A DNA stretch of 20,265 nucleotides, from NCBI GenBank assembly GCA_902797065.1, contig CADBRK010000126.1:1-20265 (forward strand). Direction: 5' to 3'. Below the pieces are notes generated by a model. The model made no database searches. It saw only the letters and a list, made by a program, of their open reading frames with translations, and had not been told where the DNA came from. Position numbers and translations under genes: made by a program. This document shows positions 1 through 6,381 of the stretch, piece after piece; position 1 is the first letter of the stretch, and every line of letters starts with the position of its first letter. The stretch comes from an uncultured Ruminococcus sp. (lineage in GTDB: Bacteria > Bacillota > Clostridia > Oscillospirales > Acutalibacteraceae).

Positions 1-13
1 CCACAAAACGGAG

Positions 14-51
14 AAAAAGTCAGTTGTTAAACATCAAAAAAGTCGGCTGTT
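14..51. repeat. imperfect 15-bp direct repeat
   Basis: AAAAAGTCAGTTGTT at 14-28 recurs as AAAAAGTCGGCTGTT at 37-51, a 13 of 15 match with a 23-bp period. It lies upstream of prfC. It could be a regulator site or chance in AT-rich DNA. Nothing else in bases 1-112 is recognisable, and the preceding gene is outside the window. Confidence 0.3.
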
Positions 52-112
52 TATGCGCACTTATGGCATTTTGCAATCGACTAAACAGAATCATTCTAAG
101 GAGGTTGTTCTT

Positions 113-1702
113 TTGGCTGATTTAAAAACCGAGATCAACAAAAGACGAACGTTTGCTATCATTTCACACCCTGATGCGGGAAAAACCACACTGACCGAAA
201 AACTTCTTTTATACGGAGGCGCTATAAACTCTGCGGGTGCAGTAAAAGGTAAACATTCATCAAAACACGCTGTATCGGATTGGATGGAAATCGAAAAGCA
301 GAGAGGTATTTCTGTTACTTCATCTGTACTTCAATTTAAATATAATGACTGCTGCATCAATATACTTGATACACCGGGACATCAGGATTTTTCCGAGGAT
401 ACTTACAGAACTCTTATGGCAGCCGATTCTGCAGTTATGGTGATCGACGCTTCCAAAGGCGTTGAGAATCAGACAAAAAAACTTTTTAAAGTATGTGTTA
501 TGAGACACATACCGATAATAACCTTTATAAACAAAATGGACAGAGAGGCTCAGAGTCCGTTCGACTTACTTGAAGATATTGAGACTGTTCTCGGAATCAA
601 CACCTGCCCTATGAACTGGCCTATCGGAAGCGGCAAAGAGTTTAAGGGCGTTTATGACAGACATAATAAAGAAATACTTGCTTTTGTACAGAATAAGAAC
701 GGTCAGAAGGAAGCCGAGAAAATCACGGCTAAGCTTGATGATCCCAATCTCGACGACCTGATCGGCGTGTACCATAAAAATGATCTTCTGGAAGAAATCG
801 AACTTCTTGACGGCGCAGGCGACAGCTTTGACATTGATGAAGTTCGCGCAGGACGTCTTACTCCGGTATTCTTCGGCTCGGCGCTTACAAACTTTGGCGT
901 AGAACCTTTCCTCGAAGAGTTTCTGAAGATCACCACTCCCCCGCTTCCCAGAGAAACCGAAAATGATATTGTGGAACCCGTCTCTGATTGTTTCTCGGCA
1001 TTTGTGTTTAAGATTCAGGCTAATATGAACAAAGCTCACCGTGACAGAATAGCATTCATGCGTATTTGCTCGGGTAAATTTGAGAAGAATATGGAAGTAT
1101 ACCACGTTCAGGGAGGTAAAAAGCTCAGGCTTTCCCAACCTCAGCAGCTTATGGCGCAAGACCGTGAGATAGTCGAAGAAGCGTACGCAGGTGATATTAT
1201 CGGTGTGTTTGATCCCGGAATATTCTCCATAGGTGACACAATATGTACCCCCGGCAACCGGATAAAATTTAAAGGTATACCCACATTTGCTCCCGAACAC
1301 TTTGCGATAATACGTCAGAAAGACACCATGAAGAGAAAGCAGTTCGTTAAAGGCACGACGCAGATCGCACAGGAAGGCGCTATACAGATATTCCAGGAAA
1401 TTGGATCCGGTATGGAAGAAGTAATCGTCGGTGTTGTAGGCACGCTTCAGTTTGACGTATTAAAATATCGGCTTACCAATGAGTATAATGTAGAAATTGT
1501 AATGGAGAACCTGCCGTATCAGTTTATTCGTTGGATCGGAAATACTGTAATAGACCCCAAAAAACTTGATCTTGCATCCGATACAAAAAGAATACAGGAT
1601 CTCAAAGGCAATTATCTATTATTGTTTACAAGCCAATGGAGCATAAACTGGGCGCTGGAACACAATAAAGGACTTTTACTTGAAGAATTTTCTACAAAAT
1701 AA
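113..1702 (+). CDS. prfC: peptide chain release factor 3 (RF3 GTPase)
   Basis: Translational GTPase that removes RF1/RF2 from the ribosome after peptide release. In some bacteria it also acts in post-peptidyl-transfer quality control. Seen: P-loop HPDAGKTT (residues 19-26), switch I region RGISVTSS (64-71), DTPGH (86-90) and NKMD (140-143), followed by the elongation-factor-like domain II and an RF3 C-terminal domain. I chose TTG at 113 because AAGGAGG at 98-104 sits about 8 bases upstream. This gives 529 aa, the same length as E. coli PrfC. An in-frame ATG at 53 would add 20 residues without a ribosome site. The gene stands alone and ends in a strong terminator. Family assignment is close to certain; the start is likely. 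Confidence 0.96.
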   Translation: MADLKTEINKRRTFAIISHPDAGKTTLTEKLLLYGGAINSAGAVKGKHSSKHAVSDWMEIEKQRGISVTSSVLQFKYNDCCINILDTPGHQDFSEDTYRTLMAADSAVMVIDASKGVENQTKKLFKVCVMRHIPIITFINKMDREAQSPFDLLEDIETVLGINTCPMNWPIGSGKEFKGVYDRHNKEILAFVQNKNGQKEAEKITAKLDDPNLDDLIGVYHKNDLLEEIELLDGAGDSFDIDEVRAGRLTPVFFGSALTNFGVEPFLEEFLKITTPPLPRETENDIVEPVSDCFSAFVFKIQANMNKAHRDRIAFMRICSGKFEKNMEVYHVQGGKKLRLSQPQQLMAQDREIVEEAYAGDIIGVFDPGIFSIGDTICTPGNRIKFKGIPTFAPEHFAIIRQKDTMKRKQFVKGTTQIAQEGAIQIFQEIGSGMEEVIVGVVGTLQFDVLKYRLTNEYNVEIVMENLPYQFIRWIGNTVIDPKKLDLASDTKRIQDLKGNYLLLFTSQWSINWALEHNKGLLLEEFSTK

Positions 1703-1706
1703 CATC

Positions 1707-1738
1707 TAAGGGAACGTTTACAGTTCCCTTATTTTTTT
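1707..1738 (+). terminator. Rho-independent terminator of prfC
   Basis: Perfect 9-bp stem TAAGGGAAC / GTTCCCTTA with a 7-base loop, followed directly by seven T. It begins four bases after the prfC stop codon. Confidence 0.92.
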
Positions 1739-1806
1739 AGAGTGTATTTACGGCATGTTCAGATACCATTGTATTAATCATTGAAGTTAAAAAAAGGAGC
1801 AGAAGA

Positions 1807-2772
1807 ATGTCACTGAAAGAAAGAATACTTGCATTTTTGCAAATCAATTCAGGAAAATATATTTCGGGTCAGCAGCTTGCAGATGAGTTCGGAGTATCAA
1901 GAAATGCAGTTTGGAAAGCAGTAAATCAGATAAGATCGGATGGCTATACTGTAGATTCCGTCAGCAATAAAGGATACTGTTTATCATCAGAGAGCGATGT
2001 ACTCTCCGTACACGAGATAACCGATAATCTTAAAGATTCAGCTAAGAATTTAACCGTACTGGTTATCGACAGTGTGGATTCAACAAATAATTATGCTAAA
2101 CGCATGATAATTAACGGAAACGATAAAAATATGCTTATAGCAGCCAATGAACAAACAAGCGGCAGAGGAAGGCTCGGAAGAAGTTTTTTTTCTCCCAAAA
2201 ACACAGGTATCTATATGTCCTTTCTGCTTCATTCGGAGCTTGAATTATCAGACGCCGTAAGCGTTACTACGGCTGCGGCTGTTGCGGTTGTCAAAGCGAT
2301 AGAAAAACTTACGTATACTCGTCCTTCGATTAAGTGGGTAAATGATGTTTATCTCGGCGACAAAAAAATATGCGGAATTCTGACCGAAGGAATAAGCGGA
2401 TTTGAACAAGGTATTGCACAAGCATTGATTATAGGAATAGGGATAAATCTGTCTACGTCTGATTTTCCCGAAGCTATCAAAAACACCGCCGGCGCAATAA
2501 ATGATAAGAAATTAAAGAGGAACGCGCTAATTTCGGAAGTTGCAAACGAGCTTTGTAAAATCATTTCCGAGCTTCCCGACAGATCATATATAGACGATTA
2601 CAGACGCTATTCAATGATTATCGGAAAGAAAATTGATTTTTATAAGAACAATATCAAGTATTCCGGTACGGCTGTTGATGTGGATCAGAGCGGTGGTCTT
2701 ATTGTTAAGCTTAACGACGGCAGTATGACAACCTTAACGAGCGGCGAGATCACGGTAAGACTTTCAAAATAG
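1807..2772 (+). CDS. birA: bifunctional biotin-protein ligase / biotin operon repressor
   Basis: Activates biotin as biotinyl-AMP and attaches it to a lysine of biotin carrier proteins. The N-terminal winged helix lets the adenylate-bound form repress biotin genes. Seen: HTH at residues about 5-60 (GQQLADEFGVSRNAVWKAV), adenylate-binding loop GRGRLGRSFFSP (119-130), KWVND (176-180), KKICGILTE (186-194), and a small C-terminal SH3-like domain. At 321 aa it has the length of two-domain BirA proteins rather than the short ligase-only form. AGGAG lies 7 bases before the ATG. It is followed after 29 bp by the radical SAM gene with no terminator between, so the two are probably co-transcribed. No biotin synthesis gene is in the window. 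Confidence 0.95.
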   Translation: MSLKERILAFLQINSGKYISGQQLADEFGVSRNAVWKAVNQIRSDGYTVDSVSNKGYCLSSESDVLSVHEITDNLKDSAKNLTVLVIDSVDSTNNYAKRMIINGNDKNMLIAANEQTSGRGRLGRSFFSPKNTGIYMSFLLHSELELSDAVSVTTAAAVAVVKAIEKLTYTRPSIKWVNDVYLGDKKICGILTEGISGFEQGIAQALIIGIGINLSTSDFPEAIKNTAGAINDKKLKRNALISEVANELCKIISELPDRSYIDDYRRYSMIIGKKIDFYKNNIKYSGTAVDVDQSGGLIVKLNDGSMTTLTSGEITVRLSK

Positions 2773-2801
2773 CATTTGTTATATTTTTTATGGAGGAGTT
2801 T

Positions 2802-3728
2802 ATGTATTATCTGAACGGTCATTATTATTCTTTGAACCAATTCCTTCAAGAAACATTCGGGGAGAAGCTATACAAAATTGCTCTCGACGGCGGTTTCACA
2901 TGCCCGAATCGTGACGGAACAATAGGCACAAAGGGCTGCATTTTCTGCAGCGAAGGCGGTTCGGGTGAATTCGCCTCAAAATTATGCCAAGACATAAACG
3001 AACAAATTGAAAATGCCAAGATGCTTGTGTCCAACAAAGCAAAATGTAAACGCTTTATTGCTTATTTTCAATCGTTTACAAATACATACGCTCCGGTGTC
3101 ATATCTAGAAAAAGCTTTCTCCGATGTTATAATCCGTGATGATATAGCAATCCTTTCAATCGCAACCAGACCCGATTGTCTCGGAGATGATGTCATTGAT
3201 CTGCTTGACAGGCTTAATCAAATAAAGCCTGTGTGGATTGAACTCGGTTTGCAGACGATACATAAGCATTCAGCCGAGTACATCAGGCGCGGCTACTCTC
3301 TTAATGTTTATGACAAAGCTGTAGAACGCTTACGGGCAAAAAACATTACTGTAATTACTCATGTAATACTTGGTTTGCCGTTTGAAAGCAAAAAGCAAAT
3401 GCTTGAGACAGTCAGCTATGTCGGTAAAAGCGGTGTACAGGGAATCAAGCTTCAGCTTCTCCATGTACTAAAAAACACTGATCTTGCAGAGGAATATATT
3501 GCAGGTGCTTTTTCTGCATTAACGCTTGATGAGTACACAGACATACTTTGCGATTGTCTGGAGCTTCTCCCCGAGGATATAGTCATACACCGATTGACAG
3601 GCGACGGTCCCAAAAGACTTCTGATCGCTCCGATGTGGAGTGCGGATAAAAAGAATGTTCTTAACACGATTAACCGCAGTCTTGATCTCAAACAGATCGT
3701 ACAAGGAAAAAGATTTGTAAAAGAATAG
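2802..3728 (+). CDS. TIGR01212-family radical SAM protein (YhcC-like)
   Basis: Predicted radical S-adenosylmethionine enzyme of the Elp3-related YhcC/TIGR01212 family, whose reaction is not established as far as I know. Seen: cluster motif CPNRDGTIGTKGCIFC with cysteines 34, 46 and 49 (CX11CX2C), the family's longer spacing rather than the usual CX3CX2C. TRPDCL and a HVILGLPFE strand typical of the TIM barrel follow. The first in-frame ATG (2790) is part of the ribosome site ATGGAGGAG; the ATG at 2802 lies about 5 bases after GGAGG and gives 308 aa, so I take 2802. It sits 29 bp after birA and probably shares its transcript. No terminator is visible after it. Confidence 0.88.
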   Translation: MYYLNGHYYSLNQFLQETFGEKLYKIALDGGFTCPNRDGTIGTKGCIFCSEGGSGEFASKLCQDINEQIENAKMLVSNKAKCKRFIAYFQSFTNTYAPVSYLEKAFSDVIIRDDIAILSIATRPDCLGDDVIDLLDRLNQIKPVWIELGLQTIHKHSAEYIRRGYSLNVYDKAVERLRAKNITVITHVILGLPFESKKQMLETVSYVGKSGVQGIKLQLLHVLKNTDLAEEYIAGAFSALTLDEYTDILCDCLELLPEDIVIHRLTGDGPKRLLIAPMWSADKKNVLNTINRSLDLKQIVQGKRFVKE

Positions 3729-3750
3729 AATAATGGAAGAATTTAGAATG

Positions 3751-3778
3751 TCTAATAGCGTTCTAATCTAATTCTAAT
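3751..3778 (+). promoter_or_regulatory. three TCTAAT direct repeats at exact 11-bp period
   Basis: TCTAAT occurs at 3751-3756, 3762-3767 and 3773-3778, one helical turn apart. An inverted half-site, TTAGAA, lies at 3743-3748. A TATAAT at 3816-3821 is the best -10 candidate downstream; its -35 region is poor, as expected if an activator is needed. Phased 6-7 bp direct repeats with 11-bp period are the layout of OmpR/PhoB-family response regulator sites. No regulator gene lies next to them. They precede the DUF4342 pair. Confidence 0.45.
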
Positions 3779-3872
3779 AATTAATATATTTTCTTTTAAT
3801 TTTAATGAGTTATTATATAATTACAACAAAAGGAAAACAGATGTTGTATAACAAGAATAGGAGGTATATTCA

Positions 3873-4688
3873 ATGAAAAGTTACGAAATGGTTGAAACAT
3901 TGAGCGAGAAAGCTCATGTTTCTCTCGAACAAGCTAAAGACGCGCTTGAGAAGTCAAACTGGGATATGCTTGATGCTGCTATATACCTTGAACGAACAAG
4001 AGGCAATATGAACTCACAGCCTTATACGCAAGGTTCCGGCTATCAGTATGTAAGCAGCTTTATGAACGGTACGGGCGGTCAATTCAGACAGCCGCCGTTC
4101 CCGCCAAACCCGCCTCACAACGGGTTTACTCCCCCGCCGAATCCGGGACCGAATCCCGGAAGGCAGCCCGGCTTTAATCCCCCGCCCTATGGCGCACCCG
4201 GATTTAACGGTGTTCCGCCGTACAAGAATCCGAACTTCAATTATCAGCGCAACTCGGTAGATGAGTTCCTGAACAAGGCAAGCAACAAAGCAGAGAAGGT
4301 TATCGGTGACGGTACATCGAACTTTTTTGTAGTAAGAAGGAACGGTATGAAGCTTATTCAGCTTCCGATACTTTTGTTTATTATCATGTTGTTTGCTGCA
4401 TGGCCGGTAGTATTCTTTGCTCTTGTAATGGGATTGTTCTTTGATTGCAAGTATTCTTTTGAAGGCAGAGGAATGGACAACAAAAAGACCGATCCTATCG
4501 GCAGTACACCTGGTTTCACTCAGGCTGCAAAAAATGATGTGAAGAATAATATTGACCTGAACCAGAAAAAAGATGAACCCGCGTGTAATGTACAACCGGA
4601 ATCAACGGTTTCTCAGTCACAGCCTGCTGCAGACAATAAACCGTCTGTAAACCTGGATAAGACTGATGAGAGCAAACCGGAACAGTGA
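3873..4688 (+). CDS. membrane protein with UBA-like and DUF4342 domains, proline-rich linker
   Basis: Function unknown. Seen in 271 aa: an N-terminal three-helix UBA-like domain (about 3-43, with VSLEQAKDALEKSNWDMLDA, the fold also used by EF-Ts and NAC); a Pro/Gly/Asn-rich low-complexity linker (about 70-125); a DUF4342-like segment (about 127-197) with a hydrophobic stretch at 161-190 ending LFFDCKYSF; and a polar, acidic C-terminal tail. The long hydrophobic stretch predicts one membrane anchor or a re-entrant hairpin, with the UBA domain probably cytoplasmic. AGGAGG lies about 7 bases before the ATG. A shorter paralogue follows 26 bp later, so the two are probably one operon. Domain naming rests on recalled family patterns. 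Any role in envelope stress would be a guess. Confidence 0.75.
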   Translation: MKSYEMVETLSEKAHVSLEQAKDALEKSNWDMLDAAIYLERTRGNMNSQPYTQGSGYQYVSSFMNGTGGQFRQPPFPPNPPHNGFTPPPNPGPNPGRQPGFNPPPYGAPGFNGVPPYKNPNFNYQRNSVDEFLNKASNKAEKVIGDGTSNFFVVRRNGMKLIQLPILLFIIMLFAAWPVVFFALVMGLFFDCKYSFEGRGMDNKKTDPIGSTPGFTQAAKNDVKNNIDLNQKKDEPACNVQPESTVSQSQPAADNKPSVNLDKTDESKPEQ

Positions 4689-4714
4689 TTAGCTGAATTG
4701 GAAGGTGAATGATT

Positions 4715-5233
4715 ATGACCAGAGAAGAAATGGTAGAAAAAATCGTGAGCAAATCGGGAATCACCCGTGAGCAAGCGGAGGAAGCTTTGGAAAAAAACAA
4801 TAATGACCTGCTTGATGCAATGATCTATGTGGAGAGAACATACATGAACGCCCAAAAAACGTATGGCTCTTACGGGTATAACGGCGAAAGCCAAAGCCCA
4901 CAGCAGAGTTTTCAGAATCTGAACGACAGCAAGAGCGAAGTACATGAGCAATCGGAGATCATGAAAACTCTGAAGAAACTGATTCGTTCGGCTTGGAAAA
5001 CCCAACTGTCTGTATCATATAAAGGCGGAGAGGTAATGTCGATGCCGCTTCTTATATGGATACTGTTCTTTATGGTAAGCGCAAGCGCATTATTGTTGGT
5101 TATGATAATTAGTTTATTCTTTGATGTTCGTTATTATATCAAAGGAAATGAAATGAATGCGAAGAAAGTAAACGGATTCTTGGATTGCGCATACAGCTTT
5201 ATCGGAAAGATTAAAAGAGATATTGTCGGTTAA
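4715..5233 (+). CDS. second UBA-like/DUF4342 membrane protein (paralogue)
   Basis: Function unknown. This is a shorter relative (172 aa) of the preceding gene: UBA-like domain at residues 1-43 (ITREQAEEALEKNNNDLLDA), a Gln/Ser-rich linker at about 45-80 without the proline tract, then a DUF4342-like region with hydrophobic residues 110-135 ending SLFFDVRYYIKG, matching the LFFDCKYSF end of its neighbour. The ATG at 4715 is preferred over the in-frame ATG at 4709 because GGAAGG at 4700-4705 is about 9 bases away rather than 3. Synteny and shared architecture suggest the two proteins act together, perhaps as a hetero-oligomer. That is inference. Confidence 0.75.
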   Translation: MTREEMVEKIVSKSGITREQAEEALEKNNNDLLDAMIYVERTYMNAQKTYGSYGYNGESQSPQQSFQNLNDSKSEVHEQSEIMKTLKKLIRSAWKTQLSVSYKGGEVMSMPLLIWILFFMVSASALLLVMIISLFFDVRYYIKGNEMNAKKVNGFLDCAYSFIGKIKRDIVG

Positions 5234-5254
5234 CCAGATAGTACAATCCACAAT

Positions 5255-5293
5255 CGTCGCCCCGGAAAGTAATCGAAACATTTCGGGGCGATG
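5255..5293 (+). terminator. GC-rich stem-loop after the DUF4342 pair, no U-tract
   Basis: Stem TCGCCCCG (5257-5264) pairs with CGGGGCGA (5284-5291), extended by a G-T and a C-G pair to 10 bp, with a 19-base loop. No run of T follows, so it may be a weak or Rho-assisted end, or an RNA-stabilising 3' structure. It separates the DUF4342 genes from the smpB promoter. Confidence 0.5.
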
Positions 5294-5355
5294 TTCCTGT
5301 CATAAGGCGCATAATATTTTTGTTCTTTTATTTCTATATACTCTCAAAAAAAACA

Positions 5356-5384
5356 TTGACACCGACTGTAAGATATGTTATTAT
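5356..5384 (+). promoter_or_regulatory. sigma-A promoter of smpB
   Basis: TTGACA (5356-5361), 17-base spacer, TATTAT (5379-5384), with an extended -10 TG at 5376-5377. Transcription would begin near 5391, about 30 bases before the smpB ATG. Confidence 0.85.
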
Positions 5385-5419
5385 GTAGTTCAGCAGTACG
5401 AAAGGAGTCTGATAGCTTT

Positions 5420-5887
5420 ATGTCAAAGGAAAGCACAAAAACTATAGCAACAAATAAAAAAGCATATCATGACTACTTTGTTCTGGAAACATATGAAGCC
5501 GGTATAGAGCTTTGCGGAACCGAAGTAAAATCGCTCCGTGCCGGAAGAGTTAATCTGAAGGACAGCTGGTGCTCGATAGTAGACGGGGAGATTTTCGTTA
5601 ACGGTATGCACATAAGTCCTTATGAACAGGGAAATATATTTAACAAAGACCCCCTCAGAGTAAGAAGACTTCTTCTTCACAAAAGAGAAATAATGAAGCT
5701 GTTCGGAACAATCAAGCAGGACGGTCTTGCACTCATTCCCCTATCGCTTTATTTTAAAGGCAGCAAGGTGAAAGTCAGCGTAGGACTCTGCAAGGGTAAA
5801 AAACTGTACGACAAGCGTGCCGATATGGCAGAGAAATCAGCAAAAAGAGATATTGAACGCACCATGAAGGAGCGTTTTAATAAATAA
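5420..5887 (+). CDS. smpB: SsrA-binding protein SmpB
   Basis: Small basic protein that binds the tRNA-like domain of tmRNA and carries it into stalled ribosomes; its C-terminal tail probes the empty mRNA channel. Seen: 155 aa, the usual length; N-terminal basic TNKKAYHDYFV; the conserved GTEVKSLR; KGKKLYDKRADMAEKSAKRDI leading into a basic helical tail. The ATG at 5420 follows AAAGGAG at 5401-5407, with a rather long 12-base spacing. An in-frame start at 5375 would lie in the promoter -10 region and is rejected. The partner ssrA begins 2 bases after the stop codon, so one function is encoded as a unit. The gene's 3' end also holds a promoter-like sequence for ssrA. Confidence 0.97.
   Translation: MSKESTKTIATNKKAYHDYFVLETYEAGIELCGTEVKSLRAGRVNLKDSWCSIVDGEIFVNGMHISPYEQGNIFNKDPLRVRRLLLHKREIMKLFGTIKQDGLALIPLSLYFKGSKVKVSVGLCKGKKLYDKRADMAEKSAKRDIERTMKERFNK
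5853..5881 (+). promoter_or_regulatory. candidate ssrA promoter inside the smpB 3' end
   Basis: TTGAAC (5853-5858), spacer of exactly 17 bases, TTTAAT (5876-5881). The start expected 7-9 bases after the -10 falls at 5888-5890, and the mature tmRNA begins at 5890. It would let ssrA be made independently of smpB. The match could be chance, since both hexamers are coding sequence. Confidence 0.5.
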
Positions 5888-5889
5888 AC

Positions 5890-6234
5890 GGGGATGTAAA
5901 GGTTTCGACGGGGATCGTGAGCCTTTGTAAGCGAGCAGCGGTGCGGAACCGCTATAAAAGCCGCAATTTTTAAAATAAACGACAACAGAACAGTTGCGTT
6001 AGCAGCCTAAGCTGCTCGTCCTTATCGAGAGTACCGTGGCTCGGATAAGGGCGTCGACTAACGGTGAACGTATCGGAGAGTGTGTCTTGACCTCCGATAT
6101 GAACTAAAGACTACCGACAGAGCAAGCCTGCCTATAGGCGTGTTCTTGGGGGAATCTTAAATTATAGGATGCGCTCGGAGAAAGCATTGGTAAGTGGTTT
6201 TCGGACAGGAGTTCGATTCTCCTCATCTCCACCA
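5890..6234 (+). ncRNA. ssrA: transfer-messenger RNA (tmRNA, SsrA)
   Basis: Single-piece tmRNA of 345 nt that rescues stalled ribosomes and tags the nascent chain for proteolysis. Seen: 5' GGGGATG pairs with 3' CATCTCC before an encoded ACCA. The third pair is the G-U that specifies alanine charging. Also present are the conserved GGTTTCGACGGGG near the 5' end and a T-arm GGAGTTCGATTCTCC near the 3' end. The tag frame ends AAA ATA AAC GAC AAC AGA ACA GTT GCG TTA GCA GCC TAA (5972-6010), giving ...KINDNRTVALAA with the canonical ALAA degron. AGCAGC/GCTGCT forms helix 5 around the stop codon. The resume codon is not clear from sequence alone. Confidence 0.97.
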
Positions 6235-6241
6235 TATTCAG

Positions 6242-6306
6242 AAAAAACCGAGGATTTATGCGGATATTTTTTTATTATCCCCGCAAAATCCCCGGTTTTT
6301 TATTTT
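6242..6306 (+). terminator. terminator after ssrA, probably bidirectional
   Basis: Long imperfect hairpin: AAAAAACCG-A-GGATTT-AT-GCGG pairs with CCGC-AAAATCC-C-CGGTTTTTT, with an AT-rich loop. It is followed by TTTTTTATTTT on the + strand. The A6 on the left arm supplies a T-run for the opposite strand, so it can also stop the convergent alcohol dehydrogenase transcript. Confidence 0.85.
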
Positions 6307-6307
6307 G

Positions 6308-6346
6308 TAACCCTTTCGGCAGTCACACTCGCTGCAGGAAGGGTTA
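6308..6346. other. second hairpin between ssrA and the dehydrogenase
   Basis: TAACCCTTTCGGCAG (6308-6322) pairs with CTGCAGGAAGGGTTA (6332-6346), 13 Watson-Crick pairs plus one T-G and one mismatch, with a 9-base loop. No T-run lies on either side. It sits in the convergent gap and may protect a 3' end or back up the neighbouring terminator. Confidence 0.5.
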
Positions 6347-6381
6347 TTCTCGTTTGTTTGAAACACGCACAGCGACTTCTA

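Noticed and set aside
566..1300. Long - strand open frame of 244 codons across prfC
   Set aside because: Antisense shadow of a certain gene; cysteine- and histidine-rich odd composition, no ribosome site and no family resemblance.
1739..1806. birA promoter
   Set aside because: GTATTAAT near 1771 resembles a -10, but no acceptable -35 lies at 16-18 bases, so I do not list it.
3729..3872. Riboswitch or leader RNA before the DUF4342 pair
   Set aside because: The region is very AT-rich with direct repeats, not stable stems; no known riboswitch core is recognisable.
4014..4595. - strand open frame of 193 codons across the first DUF4342 gene
   Set aside because: Shadow caused by the proline-rich coding stretch; basic, low-quality translation and no start signal.
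5223..5447. + strand open frame between the DUF4342 pair and smpB
   Set aside because: Runs through the stem-loop and the smpB promoter and overlaps the smpB start in another frame; no ribosome site.
5890..6346. tmRNA 3' end as an integration site for a mobile element
   Set aside because: ssrA is a common attachment site, but no repeat of its 3' end and no integrase gene are visible; the next gene is a plain alcohol dehydrogenase.
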